Positions 42,930 through 52,617 of a stretch of DNA of 64,000 nt are shown in pieces (the first letter of the stretch is position 1; each line of letters opens with the position of its first letter). A program made the position numbers and the translations under genes. Under the pieces are notes generated by a model. It saw only the letters and a list, made by a program, of their open reading frames with translations. It made no database searches and was not told the origin of the DNA. Source of the stretch: Isoetes taiwanensis (Eukaryota > Streptophyta > Lycopodiopsida > Isoetales > Isoetaceae); contig JAJEKV010000134.1 of NCBI GenBank assembly GCA_021234155.1, positions 124,001 to 188,000 on the forward strand, read 5' to 3'.

Positions 42930-45179
42930 GCTTCACCAAGTGGAACTTGCAAGTGAGCTTTATTTGGGAAGAAAAAAGACCTCAAAGTTATAGAGCGTGG
43001 ATAAAATTCATTTATGGCTCATTTTCAAAAAAGAGATATGAAGGCTTGGGAAGTTACGATTGACAAACATGCATATACAGCAGCTATAATGTATTATACT
43101 ATGTGAATTTTCTGCAAGTTACCTCTTAGGAACTTGTTGAAACCAGAGTGGCGTTTGACAATATTGACATATATGCATGTAAATGATTCTTACCATCATG
43201 ATTCTTTGTACAAATGCATAAAAGCCAATAGAAAAATTGGCAAGTTGGTGCAAACACGTGAATCTTCCAAGTACATAGAGCTCCTTGTATCAGCCCCTCA
43301 GGAATGTTTCAAGACTTCAAATTACAGATTAGTAATTTTATTTATTTTTTCTACATTTCATCTAAAACTCAATTTTTCCTTTCCCAAGTATCCTAAAGCT
43401 TGACTTCGACAAATTAAGATGATATGAACCATGGCAAGATTTACTCACCAACAATAAAAAAAGATGCTCGAAGGCTTCATATCGCAGATTTATTTATAAT
43501 TAAGTGCAAATAGCTTATATGTTTTTAATATAAGGTCGTTTGCCACCTCCATCATCCTATTGAGAAATTAGTGTTATGTGTAATATTAAAGGGAAGATAA
43601 GATGATAGATCTTGTCACGACTTCAATTTTAGACCGTGAGATCATAATGTGTGCTCTAGAACAATTCAGATATATTTAGAGATTGAAATGTGGCATTTAC
43701 GGCCTAGTATTTTTCTGAATGATTTTTTATTAGATGTATGGACACGTCAGTTAGGGCATCGCCCTTCACTATTATGGCCCTATGAGAGTTATAATGAAGC
43801 GGGTGTATTTACAGCCTAGTATTTTTTGAATGATTTTTTATCAGATGTATGGACACGTCAGTTAGGGCATCGCCCTTCACTATTATGGCCTTATGAGAGT
43901 TATAATGAAGCGAGTGTTCTAGATCTATAGTTTCATATAGGGGAATGTCCCGTGGGCCATTTTTTGGGTCACTCAAAGGGCCCTTTGCAGAGAAAAGAAT
44001 AAATGCCATGTGGCATCACGTGATTCGATAGTGGAGCAGAAAGTTGTCCACCCAGATTTTATGATATTTAATATGGTCGCCTTGAGGAGATGTGAATTCT
44101 TGAGCGAGGCCCTACCAAACACGTAAAAACACTTGCCTCGATTTGCAAATAATAATGGAACTACAAATATGACCCCTCCATTTTTGCACAAATACAGTTC
44201 ATGCAGGTTCTTTTACTTTTTTTTTTTTGGAGATAAATTGATGTCATATGGTCTATACAATATAATGATTGAGACAAGCACAGTTTGGCCAAATCATTTA
44301 ACGCCACAAACTTAAATCCATATCATTGCCATGATGGCAACAATATATTCACGTGTCTATTTAATACAAAATCAGTATTTAAAATTAAAAGCATTAATAG
44401 AGCAACATCTCAAACAGACGATTTGAACCCAAATGATGTTAACTCGAATGTGGATATTTAAGTCAAAATGTTTTTTTTTTTGTCATTTCTCTTTTAATCA
44501 CTTTAAATGGTTGAGGTTGAGACATTGAGTTGAATAAAATATTGTATGTGCTCAAAGCAATGTTGAGTTATAACGTGATAGGACTCTGGCCCTTTCCAGA
44601 CCTAGAATAATATTTTAGGGATCAAGGGTAAAATTCTTGTTGAAAACAAGAATCAAGTATCAAGTCTTGTATTGTTTTGAAGTAGCAATATTGATTGATT
44701 GTGAAAACATGACTATGACTTTGAAGTATGATTTAAGCCATTTCACTCACGGGTCACAGAGGGCAACCCTCCGTGCGCAGCACCTTGTTTAATGTGGATC
44801 GTAGTATAAGCAGCATGTTTTTCTACTATATTATAGGTATGAACGGTATTTATCATTTTGGAATGATTCAGATTAATGTAACAAAAAAAGACATAAGGAA
44901 GGAAATGAAGGAAGAAAAAAACGTCAGGAAGGAAACGTAAGAAAAAAAAACGTCAAGGCAAGTGGGTCTGTGTTCTTGCCTGATACTCTGATCATTCTTG
45001 TCAAGAATGGAAAATGGGTCCCCAAAACCTGTAGAATCCGGTTCTTCTTGCCTTGACGTTGTACAATGGCATGGGGTCAGCCATTCTTGCTTCCCCCATG
45101 CCATTCTACATAACGTAAGAAAAAACGCAAGAAAGGAAACGAAACAGACGAAACAGTGACAGAGCTTTCTTGGCAGAGC
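42930..45179. other. AT-rich sequence with one tandem duplication
   Basis: No gene recognised. A 112-bp unit beginning ATTTACGGCCTAG is repeated in tandem at 43695-43806 and 43807-43918 with few differences, giving similar short ORFs in both. From 44985 to 45115 several short inverted repeats (TTCTTGTCAAGAA, CATGCCATT/ATGGCATG) occur. The stretch lies upstream of the oxidase start codon on that strand, so it may contain its old promoter, but I see no clear signal. Confidence 0.5.
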
Positions 45180-45940
45180 TGGTCGGCGCCGACTCGGGTT
45201 TTATGCTGCAGTTTTGACTCTGAGAACTCGGTTTTTACTACTTTTTATGCTCAAGTTTTTACTATTTTTTATGCTAAGTATGCTGGTCGGCGCCGACTGG
45301 GTTTAAGCTCTTGACAGGGTGTTTCTTGCATAACTTCTGGCATTCCTCTGGATTTTTCGTTGGTCACAGGTCCGCAATCACAGGTCGGCATTTCCTCTGG
45401 ATAGGCTTTGAAAAAAAAAAAGAAAAGAAGAGAAAGAAGGGACGAAAGTAAAACTAGTTTATGTTGAAGTTTTTTACAGTTTTTGAACCTATTTTTATCT
45501 GGTCGGCGCCGACTGGGTATAGGCTGGCTCGAGCAAATCACAGGGATTCTTCCAGCAATCACAGGTTTGTATTTTTTCAGAGCTTCATTTTTCATATTCT
45601 TCTTTTATAGTCTTCATTCTTCAGAGCTTCATATTCTTCTTTTATATTCTTCATTCTTCCAGCCGACTGAACTCACAGACCGACTGGGTTCCAGCCCCAC
45701 TCTGTCGAACCTTTTCTGCTACCATTTTGCCCATTGGATTGAATAAGGTAAACATTTATTTGCAATTTTCTTATCATATAATCACTGGTCGGCACCGACT
45801 TGTATCATCACCTGCTTGTATTGGTTCTTGCTGAACCTTTTTGCATCTGAAAAACCATCTGCTGAACCATTTTGTTGAACCATCTGCTGAACCATTCTGT
45901 GTTTTTCTTTGTATGCATTTCAATGGTCGGTGCCGACTGG
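45180..45940. repeat. Cluster of five GTCGGCGCCGAC palindromes
   Basis: The 12-bp palindrome GTCGGCGCCGAC, usually as TGGTCGGCGCCGACTGG, occurs near 45182, 45286 and 45503, with one-base variants near 45787 (GTCGGCACCGAC) and 45925 (GTCGGTGCCGAC). Spacing is irregular (about 100-290 bp) and the intervening sequence is AT-rich, with TTCATATTCTTCTTTTAT repeats. The cluster ends about 190 bp before the UGT exon. Confidence 0.8.
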
Positions 45941-46125
45941 CTTGAGATGTACCCATTTTGCTTGTATTGGTTCTTGCAGGCCCATTTCTTGAAGCATTAT
46001 AGAGCAGAGCAAATAAGGAACAAATGAATGACAGCTTTGTGGCAAATAGGTAATCATTACTTTCATTACATTCCAAATAGGTTATTTTCAGGATTTTGTA
46101 ATGAATATCACAAACATGCTTGCAG

Positions 46126-46857
46126 ATGGAGCTTGAGAGCGTTGAAATAATGAGCTTGGCAATAGGACCATCGCTGCCTTTGAGATCTGCTATTGCATAT
46201 GAAGACCAAAACAGAGGGCTTTTCCAATGGTTAGATTGTAAGGCTCCTGATTCAGTGATATACATTTCATTTGGAAGCCATGTGACCATGTCTATGGATC
46301 AAGTGAAAAATCTAGCTAAAGGATTGCAATCTTCAAGTATTCCTTTCGTTTGGGTATTTAGACGTGATCTTGCTCAAGGAGACTTGCTGGAGTTTCTTGA
46401 ATCCTTTAAAAGTTCATATAAAGAACAAGGTATTGTCATAACCTGGGCTCCTCAGTTGCAAGTTTTGAAGCATACATGTGTAGGAGGTTTTCTGAGTCAT
46501 TGTGGATGGAATTCCACCATGGAGAGCATATGCTTTGGGGTACCCATGCTATGCTGGCCTTTAGGCGCAGAGCAAAATGTGAATTGCAAGCATATTTGGA
46601 GAAATGGAAGGTTGGTCTACGTTTAAATTATTCCCAAGGAAGATTGTTGGAATCGTTCGAGATTCGAAATGCAATCAAAGAGCTAATGAAGGGCCCAAAG
46701 AGAAGAATTGGCAAGAGAAGCTCTAAGGTTAAGTAAGGTGGTGGTAGGGTCTTTAGAGAATGGAGGTTCATCTGACCTTAACCTCAAATGCTTCATCAAA
46801 GGTTTCCTCCATCAATGCACTCAAATTGCTCTAACTCATGTCTCACTCCCAATTTAA
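46126..46857 (+). pseudogene. UDP-glycosyltransferase, last-exon fragment
   Basis: The exon seems to start after the acceptor-like TTGCTTGCAG (46116-46125). It encodes the C-terminal, UDP-sugar-binding half of a family 1 UGT: I-G-P-S-L-P, S-V-I-Y-I-S-F-G-S and the 44-residue PSPG box (46444-46575) from W-A-P-Q through H-C-G-W-N-S to a final A-E-Q. A terminal Gln usually goes with UDP-glucose. A frameshift after C-K-H-I moves reading to the W-K-V-G-L-R-L frame, and another near 46700 moves it to L-A-R-E-A-L-R-L-S-K-V; the natural-looking end is the TAA at 46855-46857. The N-terminal acceptor-binding half is absent upstream, where palindromic repeats lie. Such enzymes glycosylate small metabolites in the cytosol; this copy is not functional. 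Confidence 0.88.
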
Positions 46858-47640
46858 GATCTATGCTAGCGGATATGGTATATTTCTTTTGCTTCTTTGC
46901 ACCAGCCTCTCTCGATTCATTTCTTTTTTCCGTTCTTTAATCTGCTCATTCAATCCCTTTTTGCGAAGCAATTCTACAAAATAATTACGATCAATGAATG
47001 ATATGTTGGCCACCACTATGAGAGGGATAACACCCTGGAACAAGGGTGTTATGCCCTATTATAACGAATCAAGAGGCCGGAGTAGCCTACAGGAAACTTA
47101 GTGCATGGAGAGTGGCAAAATATTATGAGAATGATAGGATGCTTCTGTTCATTTCCCCAGACCACATGTCTTGGGAGGATCCTTTAGCAAAGGCAACAAA
47201 ACACATGGCTATACTGCAGGTTCAATTCCTGCACGTTCTTAAATTATCTGTCCAAGTTGATAGAGTGATAGGAAGAATGAAAGAATAAATACTCGCGACG
47301 ACCTTTGTTTGAATCTATTAGTTGTAATTCAAGGATGCCTATTGTGGAAGCTGAACTATCACAAATCTCAAACTAGATCATATATGGAACATATCATAAG
47401 TCTGATTGATAGGGTTGGAAGAAGAGAAACGTTCGCGGCGGCCTTGGCCGCCGCGATAAGTTTCTTGTAATCAATAAAAATGAGTGACTTGCATACCCTG
47501 AAAGCAAAGTACATTCTTTTAGAGCTTACATTTCCTTGTCATTGTTAAATATGATTCCCTTCTTATAAAATTGCACTCTTCTTGGGAATTTTTTCCTTCG
47601 GGGCTTCTTTTCTTTTTTTGGCCACTCTATTTGGCTTTTT
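46858..47640. other. Unassigned sequence
   Basis: No recognisable gene. A short palindrome, GCGGCGGCCTTGGCCGCCGC, lies near 47433-47452 and could form a strong hairpin. Short ORFs here have no motif. Confidence 0.45.
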
Positions 47641-47727
47641 ACAACCTTTAATTGTTTATAAAAGAACAAAGTGCCCAAGCAAAAAAGCCCTAAGAAAAAA
47701 ATTTCCCGGACCACTTGTGGTTCAACA
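47641..47727 (+). repeat. End of a third LTR (LTR-C)
   Basis: Ends in GGACCACTTGTGGTTCAACA, the same kind of terminus as LTR-B, followed by TTA and a primer site. The preceding GCCCAAGCAAAAAAGCCCTA also occurs, inverted, at about 29440-29462. The beginning of this LTR is not defined. Confidence 0.55.
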
Positions 47728-47730
47728 TTA

Positions 47731-47803
47731 TGGTGCACTGGCTGGGAAACGAACCCGGATCTGTACCGTGGCAGGGTACTATTCTACCACTATCCCAACG
47801 GTT
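47731..47803 (-). tRNA. tRNA-Gly(GCC)-like sequence with encoded CCA, at a primer-site position
   Basis: Read on the minus strand, GTGGTAGAATAGTACCCTGC, the anticodon loop C-TGCCA-C with GCC, and GGGTTCG match the plant tRNA-Gly(GCC) that I know, with a few changes. It ends GCCAGTGCACCA, so the CCA tail is in the DNA. The 5' acceptor strand has diverged and would not pair fully. On the plus strand the complement starts TGGTGCACTGG three bases after an LTR end, exactly where a primer binding site belongs. Most likely this is a primer site extended over the whole tRNA by reverse transcription, and not a working tRNA gene. Confidence 0.7.
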
Positions 47804-47815
47804 TTGCCCAACACT

Positions 47816-48160
47816 TAACCATTGCCCTTACCCTTTGTTTGCTATTGCCGATATTCCCCATGGTTTTGTTGGGGGGGCACCCCATGGTTCTTGTTGGGAC
47901 ACCCTAAGGTTTTGCCAACGTGTGACATGCACTAATGCTGCTATTTTATAGAACTTTATTACATTATTATTTTACCAAGGAGTGTTACTTCCGCGTGGAC
48001 CAGAGCCACAGTAGCCAGTGCGGACGTTGGGAGTACCTTTCTTGGACTTGCTGAGTATGGTTATCCACACGTGGTCCAGAGCCAAAGTAGCCAGTGCGGG
48101 CGTGTGGATATGCCCAGCTCATTTCTATGTACTTCATAATGTATCTTAAGTGCTATATTA
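47816..48160 (+). other. 3' internal sequence of LTR-B
   Basis: Short duplicated phrases occur: CCCCATGGTT twice near 47860-47890, and GTGG(A/T)CCAGAGCCA(C/A)AGTAGCCAGTGCGG twice near 47995 and 48070. No coding content is seen. Confidence 0.5.
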
Positions 48161-48166
48161 TGTGTT

Positions 48167-48204
48167 GGGCCGAGGGGACCGGCCCGCGTCTTTTTGGGGC
48201 ATAA
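48167..48204 (+). promoter_or_regulatory. LTR-B pre-LTR hairpin and polypurine region
   Basis: Stem GGGCC/GGCCC (48167-48171 with 48181-48185), then TTTTTGGGGCATAA abutting the LTR. Distance and loop match LTR-A, with one base pair changed on both sides of the stem. Confidence 0.65.
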
Positions 48205-48665
48205 TGTTGAACCACAAGTGGTTCAGCATGTTTTTGTAGACCATTTGAGCATATTTGGGGCATATAATAATGGTTAGGTTTTAAGGGCGTGGATTAAGTG
48301 GTGGAAGCGGATGGTTAAGATGAAGAGGCAAAATTGATGGTTGTGATGAAGAGGTGAAAAACAATGGTGGGGATTAACAATGTAAAGCATAAATAATTTG
48401 AGGAGATACAAGCTCCTCCTCTTCCCTTCATGGTCTTCATTGGGGCATAGTGGCAATGCTCATATATATGAGGAGGGTGGCAGCCTCCTCATCCTTATGT
48501 TGAAGGCTCTTGCAAGGGAGTTTTCTGTTGTATTTGTATTTAGTTCCTTTTAATGGAAGATAAATCTTGTTGAAAGATAAATCTTGTTGCAAGTCTTGAA
48601 TTTTGGCTATGGTATTCAAATGAAATTATATGGGTGTTGGCCTAGATGGGGAACCAGGTTCAACA
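48205..48665 (+). repeat. LTR-B right LTR
   Basis: 461 bp. Starts TGTTGAACCAC and ends AGGTTCAACA, followed by AAAAT. It carries an extra 18-bp duplication (GATAAATCTTGTTG) compared with the left copy. Confidence 0.92.
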
Positions 48666-48670
48666 AAAAT

Positions 48671-49094
48671 ACATCCAAAACAGACCCATTAACATAAATT
48701 CATATAAACTAATAGGAATCTTACATAATCCTTATGAACCAATTTTCCATGAGATGCTCCAAAGCTCTGATTATATTGCCAGCACCTGGATAACACAAAT
48801 AGAAATGCAGAGATAATGTATTAGATATGGTCAGATTTAAGAACATGTGTTCCTTAATCCCCCATCTAACATTTTGAACCTGCAGGTCAATGCTTTTTTT
48901 GCACAGATCTTGAATACCAGCAACTTTTAGGTTCAGAGATCCAGATTTTGCATCAAATTTTCAGCTAGAAGCCCAACTGGCCGACCTCATGAATTCGTCT
49001 TTGGGAAAATCGGTCATGTTCATATGTTCAGACATAGATATATTTCATGAAGATGTATATTTGTACAGTTTGACAATATTCTTATTACTGCCAT
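48671..49094. other. Unassigned sequence
   Basis: No gene recognised. On the minus strand a possible mini-exon sits between an acceptor-like TTGTGTTATCCAG and a donor-like GTAAG (about 48742-48808), but its identity is unclear. Confidence 0.35.
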
Positions 49095-49205
49095 GATTTT
49101 TCCCTCGAAAAGCTTTTGGGGCGGGGGGTTTTTTTAACCCGGATAGTAATAAGTCTGTTGCGCTCTTTCATTGGGTCCCATAGGCCGATTGGTCTCCGTG
49201 GACAT
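49095..49205 (+). mobile_element. 3' end of a YADD-type LINE, 5'-truncated
   Basis: CATGATTTTTCCCTCGAAAA...ATTGGGTCCCATAGGCCGAT and TGGTCTCCGTGGAC match the 3' UTR of the LINE at about 42,650-42,756. Only about 110 bp are present and no TTCC tail follows. It cuts the minus-strand transposase-like relic. Confidence 0.75.
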
Positions 49206-50941
49206 TCTTATATAATCTCTACCTCTTTTGCTCCTATGGGGGGTACTTTCAGCATTCTCCTGAATAAATCTGTCTAGCACGTATTCGATGGCCAATGTGG
49301 CAGATCTAGGCTTCTTGGAGCCCGTATTACCATGTTCATGTTCAGCTAGATTTCCACCTGCTTCAAATATCTTTCTCCAATTGTAGAATGTTGACTGACA
49401 GATACCTAAAGCCATGCGTCACCAAGCCAGATAAAATTCCAGCCTCTTGAGCACCATTCTATCCTCTCCTTGTCCTGTATAAGTCACACTCAGCACGTCA
49501 AAAAAATATGTAACCCTTGCATTGTATATTTGAGAATAAAATTCTTTTGTTAATGCACGTATTTGATGCTTAGTAAGTTTCTTGTTGCAAGTATTTGTGC
49601 AGCAACTTGTCTTCATAAACTTGTTGATGGAACTTGTGGAGCATAGCCTTTCCTCTTTGCTCTTTCCCTTGGGCTCTCTTGGAATCCTATTTGTGTAAGT
49701 ATACTTCCTTTTTCACTTAAACTGAGCCTGAATGTTGTCCTCAAATGATTCTAGCTCCATATCCTCATTATCTTTAGCTTCTTGAGCTTGCAGATGTTGT
49801 GAGATAGTCCTTTCATTTCGCAGCATCTCATCGCAATTTTTCCATTGTACAAGTGCATTTTTAGTTGCCCTTTCTGCACAAGCATGACATTTGAGGTCCT
49901 CTGTAATTAGTTCAGAAAGCACCTTTCTTACACAAAGGCCCACCTTTGAGTTTCCTAAAAATTCATCATCAACAGCATCCTGGGGATCACTAAAGACAAT
50001 TATGGCCTCTGCATATTTACTTCGGTCACATGAATGAAGAATGTGGCAATGCTTGTCCAAGAGATCAGTTCTTGAGAAACTAGGTGGTGGTTCATCATCA
50101 TTTGATGCTATTCTGCAGACTGCAAGGAAATCGAGTAGTTGGATCCCCTATAGATCAATTTCTTCATCTGCATTTAACACTGCCTCTACAGACCCTATGA
50201 TTGAGCTTAGTGAAGAAGGATTTCCCATGTATAGTTTCTATGTATCAATTGGTGTTAGATCAGTGGCATGATATCTTATATCCTGTCGAGGTCATTCGAT
50301 AAACGTGCCCACAACCTCTCAATATTGTCTGCATCCGCACATGCAATCGGAAGGATGTGGGTAGGCACTACAGCCTCGGTAACTTGCACTGCTACGTTCA
50401 GTGCGTCAACATTCTTCCCATGGATGCAAGTTCTATTCAGCTAGTGACCCCTACCAACCACAACATTATCACTGATTAGGTTCACCATATTCTCTGTGTT
50501 GCTTATTGTCTGAACCAGAGGAGCAGCCGACAACGAGTCTGATGATGATGTAGAGGGAATAGCAGGCAAGTTGGGGCTTTCAGTATCAGACGTTCCAGAT
50601 GACACAGGTGAGGCAGTTTCACAGATTCTCACGTCATTTCGAGGCCATTTAATAAATGTCCCCATGGCTTCAGCAATATTATCTGCGCCCGCACACGGAA
50701 CGAAAAGCACATGGGAGGACACTATGGCTTCAGTGATCTCCACGACCACATTGCAAAATGCAATGTTCCTTCCATGCAGGTGGCCTCTATGCAATTCATG
50801 TCCTCTGGCAACAACCACTTCCCCATGGAGATGGTTACGCAAAGTCCTTTTCCTATAAAATTCAATACACACACACTTGTTAAAGATATGCAACCCTCGA
50901 TGATATACACTTAGTAAAGAATAGCGTGAAAACTGAGACAA
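49206..50941 (-). pseudogene. DUF8039/DUF7869-type transposase-like gene, N-terminal half
   Basis: Read from 50941 down. Two related domains of about 60 residues come first: V-A-R-G-H-E-L...A-M-G-T-F-I-K-W-P (about 50820-50635) and a decayed second copy (V-V-G-R-G-H-stop...H-G-K-N-V, about 50465-50280), separated by a Ser/Thr/Pro-rich linker. The pattern resembles the DUF8039 domain of plant transposase-like proteins. A linker follows, then an acidic and Cys-bearing region (50060-49713) that continues in the same frame through one TGA into C-C-T-N-T-C-N-K-K-L-T-K-H-Q (near 49610). Last is a helix-turn-helix-like segment, G-I-C-Q-S-T-F-Y-N-W-R-K-I-F. The CC...C and HTH parts are what I expect ahead of a DUF7869 domain. 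It is cut at 49205 by LINE DNA. It has stops and no visible start codon context. Confidence 0.55.
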
Positions 50942-52000
50942 AAACTGCTCGCCATATCGCCAAATGGCACCCCCGCGCCGTTTATGAAATGGAGCAGTCG
51001 CGCCATTAACCTAAGTCGCGCCATTCACCTGTATGGCACGGCTACGCCATTTATAGATAAATGGCGCGACTGCTCCATTTCGAAAATAGCGCGCTGGCGC
51101 CATTTGCTCTAAACTTAATTTGACAAGCATAAAAACAGAAGGCATTTTGATCTCTAATAACTAGATTATAGATTCTTACTAACTATCTGCTTCAGCAATT
51201 AAAGAATACGTACCTTTTAAGACATTCAATTGTTGAGAACTAAAATACTCAAGAAAAATAGAGAAGATCTACCCTTCAAAACCATTAATTGGTTAGAATT
51301 AATATACTAAAATAAAATAGCCTCTAACTGGAGGTCATTGTAGATTTAGGATCTGCCATCAGAGGAATTGATCGAAGCATCTGCTATTTAGTGAAAATCG
51401 CCAAGAATAGGCTGGCAGGCGGGCAAATTCAAAATTCAAAAATTTGGGGAAGTGGATGTGCAGGCAAATTTAAAATTTTTGCGGGCCAATTTCAAAGTTT
51501 TGGGGGAGGTTATCAATTTTTTTCTGGCATTTATCTTTTTTTTTTTTTTGCCACTTTTCATTTCTTACCTTTTTGCCTTCCGCGTTCCGCCAGCGCCTAG
51601 CGCCCTCAGCTTGGCCAGGTAAAAAGTGGAGTAGCAAGTATACGGAGTAGCATTTATATGTTATACGAAATACAATGGCGCAATCTTCGCTTCAAATTTG
51701 GGAGCCAGGCTCAGATTAATCAGGCTCTTGTTTCTATTTTTATCCCTTTAGAGTAGCATATATAGTTAATTATAATGGCACGGATGTGCCATTTCCATAT
51801 CATGTAGTGCGTGGCAAGCCAAAGCCACCCCTCTGTATGGAAATGGTGCGGCCGCGGCATTTTGGGAAAGTTAGAGTAGTATAATTAGATGTGTCTATAT
51901 GAAATGTACAACTGCGCCATTTCCAGAATGTCGAAGTGCATGTCTCCGTTTGGTGTAATCAGATGCACGGCTAGGAAATAGCGCAGCTGCGCCGAGCAAA
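50942..52000. repeat. GCGCCATT-rich region with perfect 21-bp inverted repeat
   Basis: AAATGGAGCAGTCGCGCCATT (50987-51007, shown as 20+1 bases in two parts: AAATGGAGCAGTCGCGCCAT plus T) is exactly complementary to 51060-51080, with a 52-bp spacer. Variants of GCGCCATT/AATGGCGC recur from 50950 to 51110 and again, more diverged, from 51670 to 51995 (for example TAGCGCAGCTGCGCC). Between them lies AT-rich DNA with a T12 run. No gene is seen. Confidence 0.75.
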
Positions 52001-52013
52001 GATCTCATGCAAT

Positions 52014-52451
52014 ATGCCAACACTCATGGACAGCAGATGGCTGCTGGGAGAGATAGCAAAAAATGGCGTGAAATCCAAACCAGCCATCAGAGTAACCAAA
52101 GGCACAAAGGCAGGAACAGGAGGAGGAGAAGAAGGACAAAGGCAGCCCGATCAAGCGCCGCTTCAGGAGGAGGAGAAGAGGGACGACCATCATGAGGAGA
52201 AGAAGGATGAGCAAGATGAGGAACAACATCATTCTCTTGTGAAGTCCAGTGGAAAGCTAGATTCCGAAAAAACTGTTAGCGACACCAAACAGGCTACAAC
52301 ACAGACCAAAGTGGTAGCTTCCACAGTGAAGAGTGCACCAACAAGGAGAAAGAAGGAAACAAAAAGGGAGACAAGGGCTAGGGAGATGCAAAAGATGGCA
52401 GACCTTGAGACGTATGTTCCTTTGCGCCAAGACATATGTAAATGTTGTTAA
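52014..52451 (+). CDS. Charged, low-complexity ORF of unknown function
   Basis: A 145-codon frame. Residues 1-30 are ordinary, 30-75 rich in Gly, Gln, Glu and Asp, and 75-130 rich in Lys, Thr and Glu (T-R-R-K-K-E-T-K-R-E-T-R-A-R-E). It ends Y-V-P-L-R-Q-D-I-C-K-C-C. No domain is recognised. The opposite strand is also open for shorter stretches, so composition may explain the frame. It could be an exon of a nuclear or repeat-encoded protein, or non-coding. Confidence 0.3.
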   Translation: MPTLMDSRWLLGEIAKNGVKSKPAIRVTKGTKAGTGGGEEGQRQPDQAPLQEEEKRDDHHEEKKDEQDEEQHHSLVKSSGKLDSEKTVSDTKQATTQTKVVASTVKSAPTRRKKETKRETRAREMQKMADLETYVPLRQDICKCC

Positions 52452-52569
52452 ATATTGTTACAACCTAGAGTAAATTTAATTTTGCTATCGAAACTAATCG
52501 CCTTAAATCTTGTAATAGCTAGTAAGTATGTAAATAAATATTTATAAAGTTAATGCAGGATTTCAAGAT

Positions 52570-52617
52570 GGGGAGATGTGTGATGCCGAGGACAACATCA
52601 ATTCAATGTGGAGAGAA
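52570..52617 (+). other. 3' internal end of a chromovirus-like element
   Basis: GATGCCGAGGACAACATC is followed by ATGTGGAGAGAA, a purine-rich tract directly before TGTGACG. This is the layout usual before a 3' LTR in plant chromoviruses. The rest of the element is missing upstream. Confidence 0.6.

Larger units (their letters stand above)
26002..48665 (+). mobile_element. LTR-B pair bracketing 22 kb of mixed cargo
   Basis: The left LTR (26002-26426) and right LTR (48205-48665) are nearly identical in alignable parts. The 5-bp AAAAT lies just outside both (25997-26001 and 48666-48670), as for one integration event. A primer site follows the left LTR, and a hairpin with polypurine region precedes the right LTR, in the correct places. 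Yet the interior has no recognisable gag or pol and instead holds other mobile elements and two host-like pseudogenes. Either the element captured genomic DNA, or two separate elements happen to share an A-rich 5-mer. The LTR ends and the pre-LTR hairpin relate it to LTR-A. Confidence 0.6.

Noticed and set aside
47731-47803. Functional tRNA-Gly gene
   Set aside because: The 5' acceptor strand is diverged, CCA is encoded (nuclear plant tRNA genes lack it), and it sits at a primer-site position.
47526-47951. Similar ORFs at 47,526 (minus) and 29,375 (plus) sharing F-L-G-L-F-C-L-G
   Set aside because: They are shared LTR-edge DNA in inverted orientation, not a protein family.
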